Shown in pieces: positions 44,119 to 52,410 of a DNA stretch of 64,000 nucleotides (its first letter is position 1; each line of letters starts with the position of its first letter). Source of the stretch: Pantoea allii (GTDB lineage Bacteria; Pseudomonadota; Gammaproteobacteria; Enterobacterales; Enterobacteriaceae); contig NZ_NTMH01000035.1 in assembly GCF_002307475.1 (NCBI RefSeq), forward strand, positions 1-64,000. The letters are read 5' to 3'. The notes beneath the pieces are model-generated. The model saw only the letters and a list, made by a program, of their open reading frames with translations. It was not told the origin of the DNA and did not search any database. The position numbers and the translations under genes were made by a program.

Positions 44119-45028
44119 GGCTGATCTCCTCAACAGGATTAAGCGGTGCGACGCGCGTGCGCCATTGTCGCCAGCGCGACGGTTGCGGTTCACGGCTGAC
44201 GCTGCGAGCCAGCCAGCGTTCAACGCTGTGCTGAATCACTGACAGGACGGTGGTGATAATCAGATACCAGGCTGCGCCGACCATCAGTAAGGGGATCACT
44301 TCCTGATTGCGGTTGTAGATCATCTGAATGGTGTAAAACAGCTCCGGCATCGCCAGCACATAGACCATCGCCGTGCCCTTCGCGAGACTGATAATTTCGT
44401 TAAAGGCGGTCGGAATAATGGCGCGTAAGGCCTGGGGCAAAATGATGCGAAAAGTACGCCGCGAGGCTGACAGCCCCAGGGCAGAGGCCGCCTCCACCTG
44501 ACCGTGATCGACGCCTAAAAAGCCGCCGCGAATGATCTCGGCACTGTACGCCGCCTGAACCAGCGTCAGACCAATCACCGCTGCGGGAAACTGCCCCAGC
44601 ACGTTAATCGTCTGAAAGTGGCCCCATGACAGGTGGGTAAATGGCACCCCAACGGACAACGTGTCGTAGAGATAGGAGAAGTTGTAGAGAATGATCAGCA
44701 CGACAATCAACGGCAGCGATCGAAACAGCCAGATGTATCCCCATGCCAGACTGCTTAACAGCCAGGAAGAGGAGAGCCGCGCCAGCGCCAGCAAACCGCC
44801 TAACAGCAGGCTGAACACCGTGCCCAGCAGGGTCAACAGCAGTGTCTGCCCCAGGCCATGCAAGATCACCGGGTCGAAGAACCAGCGGGCAAATACGCCC
44901 CATTCCCAGCGGGGATTAAACGCCACCGACTGTACAACGCCTGCCAGAATAAACAGCGCCACCACGGCACCCAGCGTTCGGGCTGGATAGCGGGCGGGCA
45001 CCACCTGTAACTGTTGATGATGACTCAT
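44102..45028 (-). CDS. Amino-acid ABC transporter permease
   Basis: A 308-residue permease of the HisMQ/GlnP type with five to six membrane helices. QTLLLTLLGTVFSLLLGGLLALARLS starts the conserved part. The EAA loop is GGFLGVDHGQVEAASALGLSASRRTFRIILPQALRAIIP. It has a long N-terminal cytoplasmic stretch and a charged C-terminal tail. Its gene lies 9 bp after the GNAT gene and overlaps the ATPase gene. Confidence 0.94.
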   Translation of the reverse strand: MSHHQQLQVVPARYPARTLGAVVALFILAGVVQSVAFNPRWEWGVFARWFFDPVILHGLGQTLLLTLLGTVFSLLLGGLLALARLSSSWLLSSLAWGYIWLFRSLPLIVVLIILYNFSYLYDTLSVGVPFTHLSWGHFQTINVLGQFPAAVIGLTLVQAAYSAEIIRGGFLGVDHGQVEAASALGLSASRRTFRIILPQALRAIIPTAFNEIISLAKGTAMVYVLAMPELFYTIQMIYNRNQEVIPLLMVGAAWYLIITTVLSVIQHSVERWLARSVSREPQPSRWRQWRTRVAPLNPVEEISHVRSH

Positions 45029-45037
45029 GAGCGATCC

Positions 45038-45550
45038 TTAGCTTGCCTGCGCAACGCTGTGCACATCGATAATTTTGATAAAACGCAGGCGACCATCGTG
45101 TGGCGGCTGACCAAAACGTTCCAGATCGCCATTCAGGTCGAACTGCGGCTGATAACCGTGGCCGATATACAGGCGCACGGCCTCGGGCTGGCGAAAGCCG
45201 GTGGTCAAAAACAGACGCTGATAACCCGCCCGTTTTGCTCGCCGCTCCAGCTCTTTCAGCACCACCAGCGCTAATCCCTGGCGGCGCAGATCGCCACGCG
45301 TCCAGATCCGTTTTAGTTCGGCGGTTTGTGCGTCATAAGGTTTGTACGCGCCCATGGCAATAATCTCGTCGTCGCGCTCCAGCACAATAAATAAGCCGTG
45401 CGGGGGCAGATACCATTCGTCCCGCTCCTGTTCCTGGTGGCGGCTAAAATAATCGCCATAGCGGGCCGCATACTCACCGAACAAACCGGTCAGGATCGGC
45501 ACCAGTTCAGGCGCATCCGGTGACAGCTCGCGAAATTGCAGTTCACTCAT
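45038..45550 (-). CDS. GNAT N-acetyltransferase
   Basis: A 170-residue acetyltransferase. The start is ATG 45550 (MSELQFRELSPDAPEL), behind GAGGAG at 7 bases; the longest frame would run into the binding-protein gene. The acetyl-CoA motif is WTRGDLRRQGLALVVLKELERRA (R-x2-G-x-G/A), preceded by ETIIAMGAYKPYDAQTAELKRI-like strands. YQRLFLTTGFRQPEAVRLYIGHGYQPQF is the C-terminal fold. In Bacillus, YxeL/SnaA-type enzymes acetylate S-modified cysteines before oxidation. Genomic company of monooxygenases, M20 deacetylases and an amino-acid importer suggests the same here. Confidence 0.88.
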   Translation of the reverse strand: MSELQFRELSPDAPELVPILTGLFGEYAARYGDYFSRHQEQERDEWYLPPHGLFIVLERDDEIIAMGAYKPYDAQTAELKRIWTRGDLRRQGLALVVLKELERRAKRAGYQRLFLTTGFRQPEAVRLYIGHGYQPQFDLNGDLERFGQPPHDGRLRFIKIIDVHSVAQAS

Positions 45551-45560
45551 TGTGCGCTCC

Positions 45561-46499
45561 TCAGTCACCCAGACCCGGTGGATTAATCTCGGAATGATCG
45601 ATGCGTTCAACGCCTTCTCCCCAGCGATCCAGCACCTTCTGGTAGTCACCATTTTGCATGACGCCATTCAGAGCCGTGCTGATGGGTTCCGCTAATCCGC
45701 TGCCTTTTTTGACCGTGACGGCGATGTGCGCGGCGTTAGGCCAGCCGCCATCCACACTGCCGACCAGGCGGGTTTTGCCGTTCAGTGACGCCTTCCAGGC
45801 CCCAATCACGTTTGGACCAAAATAGGCATCCGCACGTCCCGCCTGCAGCGCCAGCGTTTGGGCGGCGTCATCTTTGGTATAAATCGGCGTAAACGGCTTA
45901 CGGCCTTTGGCCTGATTTTCTTTATCCCAGGCCAGTAAAATGGCCTCCTGGTTGGTCCCGGAACCGACAATGATGCGCAGCCCGGCGATATCTTCGGCTT
46001 TGGTCAGCGACTGGATGGGGCTGCTGGTTTTCACGTAAAACCCCAGAGAATCTTTTCGGTAGGTGGCGAAATCGAACTTCTCTTTGCGCGCCTTCGTCAC
46101 GGTGATGTTGGTGATGGCAGCATCATATTTCCCCGATGCCACACCAAGCGGCCAGTCTTCCCAGGAAGCCGGCACGACGTTAAGTTTCAGCCCCAGGCTG
46201 TCCGCCACCAGCCGGGCAATATCGACTTCGCTGCCCAACAACGTTTTGTTGTCATCAGAGAAAACGGTCAGCGGCGGTGAGTTCAGAGCCGCCACCGCCA
46301 CGGTAAACGCGCCCGGTACGGCGAAGCGATAGTGGGCAGGTAGTTGCGCCACGGCTTGCGCATTTTTAACGGTGTGGATGGGGGTTTTATTGGCCTCAAG
46401 ACTGACGCGCTGACCATTCACGGCAACACGGGTTCCTTCCGCAAGGCTGCTACCACTGGCGGTCAGCATCAGCAAGGCGATAAGCATATTTTTCTGCAT
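45561..46499 (-). CDS. Polar amino-acid ABC transporter binding protein (paralogue 2)
   Basis: A 312-residue binding protein with a Sec signal (MQKNMLIALLMLTASGSSLAEG). Its core parallels the other binding protein of the cluster: SEVDIARLVADSLGLKLNVVPASWEDWPLGV and DAAITNITVTKARKEKFDFATYRKDS. The end, EGVERIDHSEINPPGLGD, also matches the paralogue's end. So the two arose by duplication and kept the same operon. Differences lie in the ligand loop after FDFATYR, which may change substrate range. Confidence 0.92.
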   Translation of the reverse strand: MQKNMLIALLMLTASGSSLAEGTRVAVNGQRVSLEANKTPIHTVKNAQAVAQLPAHYRFAVPGAFTVAVAALNSPPLTVFSDDNKTLLGSEVDIARLVADSLGLKLNVVPASWEDWPLGVASGKYDAAITNITVTKARKEKFDFATYRKDSLGFYVKTSSPIQSLTKAEDIAGLRIIVGSGTNQEAILLAWDKENQAKGRKPFTPIYTKDDAAQTLALQAGRADAYFGPNVIGAWKASLNGKTRLVGSVDGGWPNAAHIAVTVKKGSGLAEPISTALNGVMQNGDYQKVLDRWGEGVERIDHSEINPPGLGD

Positions 46500-46510
46500 A
46501 GCAAAGGCTC

Positions 46511-47824
46511 TTATTGTGATGTGAATTGATTAACCGGCTGCGACAGGGCAAAGCTGTCACGCAGCGTGGAGCCCGGATAGTGACGGCGCGCTAAACCGCG
46601 CGCCTGTAGTACAGGCACCACCTGGTCAACAAAACGTTCAAAAGTGTCTGGCGTACCGCCATTGATAATGAAACCGTCTGCGGCCTCGCTCTCAAACCAC
46701 AGTTGCAGACCGTCGGCGACCTGCTCGGGCGTGCCATGAAACAGCGGACGCGGCGTTGCCGCTTCCAGTGCTGCCTGGCGCAGTGAATGACCCTGCTCAC
46801 GCGCTTTGTGTTTAATCTCGTCGGTGGTACTGCGGAAACTGTTCTGGCCGATGTCGCCAATATCGGGGAAAGGCGCATCGAGCGGGTACTGGGAAAAGTC
46901 GTGATGGTCGAAGAAGCGGCCAAGATAGTTGAGCGCATCATGAAGGGAAACCAGCGCGGCGGTGGTTTGATATTGCTGCTCCACGTCCTCAGCATCGTTG
47001 CCAACGATGACGCTCACGCCCTGGAAAATATGCAGATCCTGCGGCTGACGGCCGTTTTTCACCTGTAGCGCTTTGACGTCACGATAAAATGCCTGGGCTT
47101 CCTCGCGCGTCGGCTGATGCGTAAAGATGGCATCGGCATGACGGGCTGCCAGCTTTTTACCGTCGTCAGAGGCGCCCGCCTGAAAAATGATCGGTCGGCC
47201 CTGTGGCGTGCGTGAAATATTGAGCGGTCCCTGTACCTGGAAGAAGTCGCCGTGATGGTTAAGGGTGTGCAGCTTAGCGGGGTCAAAAAACTGGCCGCTG
47301 TCTTTATTGCGGACAAACGCGTCCTGTTCCCAGGAATCCCATAATCCTTTCACCACCTCAAGGTACTCATCCGCAATGCGATAACGCAGTGCATGTTCAG
47401 GATGCTGCTGCCGTGAGAAATTCTTTGCCGATCCTTCCAGCGGTGAGGTCACTACGTTCCAGCCGGCACGTCCTCCGCTCAGGTGATCCAGACTGGCAAA
47501 CTGTCGTGCCACGGTGAAGGGTTCGCTGTAGGAGGTCGAGACCGTGCCCACCAGCCCTAAATGTTCGGTGACACCGGCCAGCGCCGACAGCAGCGTTAAG
47601 GGTTCAAACCGGTTCAGAAAGTGGGGGATCGATTTTTCATTAATATATAAGCCGTCGGCGACAAACAGAAAATCCAGTTTGCCCTCCTCGGCTTTCCGCG
47701 CGATTTTTTTCGCATAGTCAAAGCTGATGCTGGCGTCCGCCTGGGCGGCCGGGTGGCGCCAGGCCGACATATTTCCGGACGCGCCATGCAAAATGGTACC
47801 CAGTCGAAGCTGTCTTGTGGTCAT
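46511..47824 (-). CDS. Flavin-dependent monooxygenase, NtaA/SnaA/DszA family (YxeK-like)
   Basis: A 437-residue FMNH2-dependent monooxygenase of the luciferase-like superfamily. [42 protein letters not shown] and [28 protein letters not shown] are family hallmarks, as are [22 protein letters not shown] and [15 protein letters not shown]. Members oxidise nitrilotriacetate, dibenzothiophene sulfone or, in B. subtilis YxeK, N-acetyl-S-(2-succino)cysteine. It needs a separate flavin reductase, and none is seen in this window. It follows the M20 gene and precedes binding protein 2. Confidence 0.92.
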   Translation of the reverse strand: MTTRQLRLGTILHGASGNMSAWRHPAAQADASISFDYAKKIARKAEEGKLDFLFVADGLYINEKSIPHFLNRFEPLTLLSALAGVTEHLGLVGTVSTSYSEPFTVARQFASLDHLSGGRAGWNVVTSPLEGSAKNFSRQQHPEHALRYRIADEYLEVVKGLWDSWEQDAFVRNKDSGQFFDPAKLHTLNHHGDFFQVQGPLNISRTPQGRPIIFQAGASDDGKKLAARHADAIFTHQPTREEAQAFYRDVKALQVKNGRQPQDLHIFQGVSVIVGNDAEDVEQQYQTTAALVSLHDALNYLGRFFDHHDFSQYPLDAPFPDIGDIGQNSFRSTTDEIKHKAREQGHSLRQAALEAATPRPLFHGTPEQVADGLQLWFESEAADGFIINGGTPDTFERFVDQVVPVLQARGLARRHYPGSTLRDSFALSQPVNQFTSQ

Positions 47825-47900
47825 GATGTGCTCTCTTTTATGCGTCAGGATGCCAGGCGGTTGTCCGGGACAGCCGCTCAGGCAAGTCAGAAAGTTGAAC

Positions 47901-49045
47901 TTAATTCAGGGCGGGTTCACGACATCGGTCGTGAAGATGGTGCAACGCCTGCCGGGCGAGCTGTGCAAAGTAGTGGGCGGCGGGCGCTATCGAGGATTCG
48001 TCGGGCGTAAAACCGGCATGATGCAGGCCAAAGTCGCTGGCGCTGCCAATGCTGACAAACGCGCCCGGTACCTGCTGCAGGTAGAAGGCAAAATCCTCGC
48101 CCCCCAGATGTAAATCGGCAGTCTGTACCCGATAGCCCACCTGGCGAGCCACCTCACTGCTGAACTGCGCCCAGCGCGCGTCATTGATCAGCACGGGCGG
48201 CCCGGCGTGCCAGCTCAGGCTGGCCTGCGCGCCATTGGCCTGCGCGATGTTCTCCACCAGCGTGCGTACGCGTTTTTCCAGTTCGGCGCGCAGGTGCAGA
48301 TCGTGAGTGCGGGCGGTGCCGCCAAACTCCACCGTTCCCGGCAGCACATTCCAGGTTTTACCGCCGTCAATGCGGGTAATACTGAGCACCAGGCTGTCGA
48401 GCGTGTTAAAGCTGCGACTGGTCAGCGTCTGGAGTGCCTGAATAATCTGGCTGGCGACCACGATGGCATCCACGCCCTGCTCTGGATGCGCCGCGTGCGC
48501 GCCCTTACCTGTCACGTGGATAACAAACTTGTCGGCGTTGGCATAAAACGCGTGGCAAAGGTCCCGCTCGGCAGGCCGGGTTCGTTATGCATACCAAAAA
48601 TAGCCTGTACCTGATCCAGTACGCCGGCCTGGATAAACTGTCTGGCACCGCGTGCAATCTCTTCGGCGGGCTGAAATAAGATGCGTACCCGACCGCGCAG
48701 TTGCTGCTGCTGTGCCTGCAGTTCAAGGGCCGCGCCCAGCATCACGGCACTGTGCAGATCGTGACCACAGGCGTGCATCACGCCTGGCTGGCGAGAGTGA
48801 AAACTGACGCCGCTGGCCTCATGGATCGGCAGCGCATCAATATCGGCACGCAACGCAATCAGGTTTTCACCGTTGCCGATTTCCGCGACCACGCCGGTTT
48901 CAAGCGGGTAGTCGAGTAAACGGATACCGGCGTTATGGAGCCACTGGCGCAACCGCGCGGTGGTGGCGAACTCCTGGCCGGAGAGTTCGGGCCAGGTATG
49001 CAGCTCACGTCGCCACGCAATTAACTGTGCTTCGTTCAGACTCAT
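47901..49045 (-). pseudogene. M20 N-acyl amino-acid deacetylase, frameshifted (YxeP/HipO-like)
   Basis: Two adjacent frames together make one M20 peptidase-like deacetylase of about 380 residues. The N-terminal part (49045 to about 48550) has VMHACGHDLHSAVMLGAAL and FQPAEEIARGARQF, carrying the binuclear metal ligands. It then runs into frameshifted residues and stops at 48512. The next frame (48515 to 47901) resumes with GKGAHAAHPEQGVDAIV, then TWNVLPGTVE and LGGEDFAFYLQQVPGAFV. Compared with the intact paralogue at 50685-51851, where TRPGAFYA joins the halves, about 10 bases (the codons for R-P-G-A) are missing near 48548-48553. The gene is likely inactive. Confidence 0.85.
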
Positions 49046-49071
49046 GGTGTACCTCGGCTAACACATCATGC

Positions 49072-50070
49072 TCAGGCGGCGACCCACTGATGGGTTGCTA
49101 GTAACTCCAGCGATCGGTAACGTGCGCGGGCATCGGCAATCGGCGTGTCGATAACAAACTCATCAATACCGAAGTTATGCTGTAGCGCGTCGAGCTGGGC
49201 ATGAACCTGGGACGCGGTGCCTTTCAGCAGGGATGGCGTGCGCGGCTCAATCAGATAATCGGTAAAGCCGCCCTGACGAACATAGCGTTCCGCCTGTTCC
49301 AGGCTGGCAACGTTGACGCCCGGGCCGCCTTTCACCTGCACGTGGAAATGTTTGAGATCGGCAACCAGCAAATCGGCCTGCGCTGGCGAATCAGCGACCA
49401 CGACCTGCACCGCTACCAGCGCCCGTTTACCCTGTGCCTGCCGTGAATAGGCCTGCAGGGATCGCTCAAGACGCTGGCGATCGCCATTGATGTGCGCGGC
49501 AAATACAAACTGCCAGCCCAACTGCGCCGCCAGCTGGGCGCTCTGCTCGCTCCCCCCCAACAGAAACCGCTGCGCCGGACGCGCGGGCAAGGGCGTGGCC
49601 CGTAGCCTTTCGTCGTCGTGCCGTTCCACCTCAGGTTGCAGCCAGCTGTCCAGTTGCTGAAGCTGCTCGGCAAAACTGCCCTTTTCATCCTGATGCACCC
49701 CAAGCTGTAGCGCCCGGGTTGAAAGCGGCAGGCCGCCAGGCGCTTTACCGATGCCCAGATCGATCCGCCCCGGTGCCAGCGACGCCAGCAAATTAAAATT
49801 TTCCGCCACTTTATAGGGGCTGTAGTGCTGTAACATCACCCCGCCAGAGCCAATACGAATGTGCTGGGTTTGCGCCACAAGCCAGGCGATTAAAACTTCA
49901 GGTGACGGGCTCGCCAGCTGTTCAATATTGTGATGTTCCGCCAGCCAAAAACGGTGATAGCCCCATTTCTCAGCCTGTTTCGCCAGCTGCAACGTGCGCT
50001 GAAGCGCCGCCGCCGGTGTTTCACCTTCTGCCACGGGCGATTTATCTAACAGACTTAATTGATATGCCAT
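49072..50070 (-). CDS. LLM-class flavin-dependent oxidoreductase (luciferase-like)
   Basis: A 332-residue luciferase-like monooxygenase of the single-chain LLM group (YtmO/CmoI-like). Family features are LSLLDKSPVAEGETPAAALQRTLQLAKQAEKWGYHRFWLAEHHN, IRIGSGGVMLQHYSPYKVAENFNLLASLAPGRIDLGIGKAPGG and LLGGSEQSAQLAAQLGWQFVFAAHI. It is first in the long minus-strand cluster, whose promoter must lie right of 50070. YtmO-type proteins act in S-alkylcysteine degradation in B. subtilis, which fits this gene set. The exact substrate is unknown. Confidence 0.9.
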   Translation of the reverse strand: MAYQLSLLDKSPVAEGETPAAALQRTLQLAKQAEKWGYHRFWLAEHHNIEQLASPSPEVLIAWLVAQTQHIRIGSGGVMLQHYSPYKVAENFNLLASLAPGRIDLGIGKAPGGLPLSTRALQLGVHQDEKGSFAEQLQQLDSWLQPEVERHDDERLRATPLPARPAQRFLLGGSEQSAQLAAQLGWQFVFAAHINGDRQRLERSLQAYSRQAQGKRALVAVQVVVADSPAQADLLVADLKHFHVQVKGGPGVNVASLEQAERYVRQGGFTDYLIEPRTPSLLKGTASQVHAQLDALQHNFGIDEFVIDTPIADARARYRSLELLATHQWVAA

Positions 50071-50373
50071 TCACCTGTCCTCACTCATTTCCGTTAAGGC
50101 TCAGTGTGGCGATGCGGGTATATTTCGTAAAACAATAAATATGACAATATGAAGTTAAAAAGTGGCAATAGAATTAAATGAATAAACGCATTCCGCGATG
50201 ACATTATTTATTACCTTCCTGCCAATCCCACCAGAATCGATATTACGTCCGCGTTTAACCATGCTGTATTTGCTAATTTTCGCTAAGCTTTGATTAATTC
50301 CTTACTTTATCGACTCACGGTATTGCCCGATGATGATCCATCGGGTCAAACAGGTGAGAGAGAGGGATAAAGT

Positions 50374-50631
50374 ATGTTAAAAGTCAGTAGCTTATTACAA
50401 ATGCTGTTCACGCATAACAGCGAGGCGGCTTGCCAGCGCAGTCCCGTAAAAAAGCCCCGAGCAGGTGCTTGCTCTGGGTCTGACAGAGAATTATCCACCC
50501 GCGATTATTCAGGCAGAGAGAATAAAAATCATCATTATGATGCGTACTCGACGTCTGTGTCGGTGTTATCAACCCAGGATCATGCCCTGACGCAATTGCC
50601 CGATTACCCCTGGCAACCCAATAACCTGTAA
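50374..50631 (+). CDS. Possible small protein of unknown function in M20 leader
   Basis: An 85-residue frame from ATG 50374, with AGGGA at 6 bases. It starts MLKVSSLLQMLFTHNSEAAC and then becomes polar and rather unordered (rich in S, R, N, P). I do not recognise it. A good ribosome site is the main support. It could be a translated leader of the M20 gene, or a chance frame; the minus-strand frame over it (50408-50686) has no ribosome site and I reject it. Confidence 0.3.
   Translation: MLKVSSLLQMLFTHNSEAACQRSPVKKPRAGACSGSDRELSTRDYSGRENKNHHYDAYSTSVSVLSTQDHALTQLPDYPWQPNNL
50537..50590 (+). CDS. Candidate 17-codon leader peptide with Cys-Arg-Cys codons
   Basis: The frame reads MMRTRRLCRCYQPRIMP, with TGT-CGG-TGT and three further Arg codons, ending TGA at 50588-50590. 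It stands about 95 bases before the M20 deacetylase gene, between segments that can pair. No strong ribosome site is visible, so translation is uncertain. If translated, it could sense cysteine or arginine charging, as attenuator peptides do. Confidence 0.25.
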   Translation: MMRTRRLCRCYQPRIMP

Positions 50632-50684
50632 CGGCTAAGCAGGTATAGCCGAGATTGCGTTGGACTGTTTGAATAAGGAGACCC

Positions 50685-51851
50685 ATGACTTCATTTTTAC
50701 TGGAACGACTGGTGCAGTGGCGTCGTGAACTGCACCAACATCCTGAACGCTCAAATCAGGAGTTTGCCACCACGGAACGTATTACGCGCTGGTTGCAGCA
50801 GGGCGATATTCGTTTGCTGCCCTTGCCATTGACGACCGGCGTGGTCGCGGAAATCGGCCAGGGCGAGCCCCTTATTGCCCTGCGCGCCGATATTGATGCT
50901 CTGCCTGTCAACGAGGAAGTGCGTTCTGCCTGGATGTCCCAACAACCCGGCGTGATGCACGCCTGCGGACACGATATTCATACGTCGGTAATGCTCGGCG
51001 TGGCCCATCAGCTTAAGCAGCGTGAAGCCACGCTTCCGGGCCGGGTACGTATTCTTTTTCAGCCCGCAGAAGAGACGTTTGAAGGTGCCCGACAGCTGCT
51101 TGCCGCAGGCGCGCTGGACGGCGTGCAGGCCATATTTGGTATGCACAACGCGCCGGATCTGCCACTGGGTACGCTGCGAACCCGGCCTGGCGCGTTTTAC
51201 GCCAATGTCGACCGCTTTATTATTCGGGTGCACGGCAAGGGCGCACATGCCGCCCGGCCTCAGGAAGGTATTGATGCCATTGTGATTGCCAGCCACATCG
51301 TGACGGCATTACAGACGTTACCTGCGCGGGTGTTTAGCGCCCTGGAAACGGTCGTGCTGAGCGTCACCCGTTTCACGGCGGGTAATACCTGGAACGTGCT
51401 TCCGCAGGAAGTGGAACTGGAAGGCACGGTCCGCACTCACCATGCTGCGCTGCGTCAGCAAATCCCTGAACGTATGACGGCGCTGATTCAGGGAATCGCA
51501 TCGGGCTTTGGCGCTCGCGCCGGGCTGGAATGGATAGCGGGGCCACCTGCCCTGATAAACACGCCAGAATGGACAGAAATGGCCCTGGATCAGGCCGCCC
51601 AAAGCGGTTATCGCGCTGAACAGGCCGTTACGCCGCTAATGGGCGGTGAAGATTTTGCCTTTTATCTGCAACAGGTGCCGGGGGCCTTTGTGAATATTGG
51701 CAGTGCCAGCGAATATGGCCTGCATCATCCGGCGTTTAATCCCGATGAAGCCATGCTGGGGCCCGCTGTCGACTATTTTACACAGTTGGCACCGCGCGCC
51801 CTGGCGCGGGTGGCGGCGCAGTCGGTCAGCAAACGCGAAACTGTTATATAA
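50685..51851 (+). CDS. M20 N-acyl amino-acid deacetylase (YxeP/HipO-like), intact
   Basis: A 388-residue M20D deacetylase. Metal ligands are seen in MHACGHDIHTSVMLGVA (His, Asp), FQPAEETFEGARQL (Glu-Glu), the dimerisation-domain His in KGAHAARPQEGIDAIV, and the closing GGEDFAFYLQQVPGAFVNIGSASEYGLHH. AAGGAG stands 6 bases before the ATG. It is a close paralogue of the frameshifted gene at 47901-49045 and probably supplies the same activity: removing the acetyl group from N-acetyl-cysteine conjugates. It is transcribed away from the cluster. Confidence 0.94.
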   Translation: MTSFLLERLVQWRRELHQHPERSNQEFATTERITRWLQQGDIRLLPLPLTTGVVAEIGQGEPLIALRADIDALPVNEEVRSAWMSQQPGVMHACGHDIHTSVMLGVAHQLKQREATLPGRVRILFQPAEETFEGARQLLAAGALDGVQAIFGMHNAPDLPLGTLRTRPGAFYANVDRFIIRVHGKGAHAARPQEGIDAIVIASHIVTALQTLPARVFSALETVVLSVTRFTAGNTWNVLPQEVELEGTVRTHHAALRQQIPERMTALIQGIASGFGARAGLEWIAGPPALINTPEWTEMALDQAAQSGYRAEQAVTPLMGGEDFAFYLQQVPGAFVNIGSASEYGLHHPAFNPDEAMLGPAVDYFTQLAPRALARVAAQSVSKRETVI

Positions 51852-51927
51852 AAAATGGCCTAATCTGTGTCTGAACGCCTTGACTGTTATCTGTTCTAAT
51901 AGCTATCAGTTGAAAGTGAGGGGAACG

Positions 51928-52410
51928 ATGGACGCCATTAAACAGATCTTGATCGACGAAATTAATACGCTCAACCGTGAAGAACGCCGGGATAACCTGC
52001 CGCGCTTCAGCTTCTCTTTTTTGAAAAAACATCCTGGACTGTGGGCAGTGATGTACCTGTGCTACGGCCTGTGCGTGGCACTGATTTTTTCCACTGAGAT
52101 GTTGGGCTGGCCAGCCTTCTGGTTCGCGACTGCCTTTGTACTGGTGATGAGCTTTCTGATGTTGCTGGATATCAATCCCAAATACCGTTTTGAAGATATC
52201 GATGCGCTGGATCTGCGGGTTTGCTACAACGGCGAATGGTATTACGTGCAGCCGGTGCCTGAACAGGCGGTATCGCGCATTATGTCTTTGCCGGATGCGC
52301 CAGAGCGCGTCAAAACAGGGATTGACCGTTTGCTGAAGCAGAAAGGGGAAGTGGACTTTTACGACGTTTATTACCTGACCTGGGGGCACCGCCAGGCTGC
52401 GCAGGTTTAA
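51928..52410 (+). CDS. ylaC: Inner membrane protein YlaC
   Basis: A 160-residue membrane protein. The start is ATG 51928 behind GAGGGG at 6 bases; a longer frame reaches 51697, inside the M20 gene, and is a shadow. RREDNLPRFSFSFLKKHPGLW-like and DINPKYRFEDIDALDLRVCYNGEWY match E. coli YlaC. Two hydrophobic helices lie at about residues 36-75. Its function is unknown. Its stop shares TTAA with the stop of the convergent MocR gene. Confidence 0.9.
   Translation: MDAIKQILIDEINTLNREERRDNLPRFSFSFLKKHPGLWAVMYLCYGLCVALIFSTEMLGWPAFWFATAFVLVMSFLMLLDINPKYRFEDIDALDLRVCYNGEWYYVQPVPEQAVSRIMSLPDAPERVKTGIDRLLKQKGEVDFYDVYYLTWGHRQAAQV

Larger units (their letters stand above)
50071..50684. other. Divergent control region between LLM gene and intact M20 gene
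   Basis: About 610 bases. The left 250 are AT-rich and must hold both divergent promoters. The right half is a possible structured leader of the M20 gene. It has a CCCGAGCA...TGCTCTGGG hairpin around 50455-50485, a 17-codon frame at 50537-50590, a CGGCT-10-AGCCG hairpin near 50633, and ACGCAAT...ATTGCGT arms (about 50590 and 50655). Confidence 0.5.

Noticed and set aside
50408..50686. Minus-strand 92-codon frame in the M20 leader
   Set aside because: No ribosome site and it runs antisense to the M20 start; better explained as a shadow of leader sequence.
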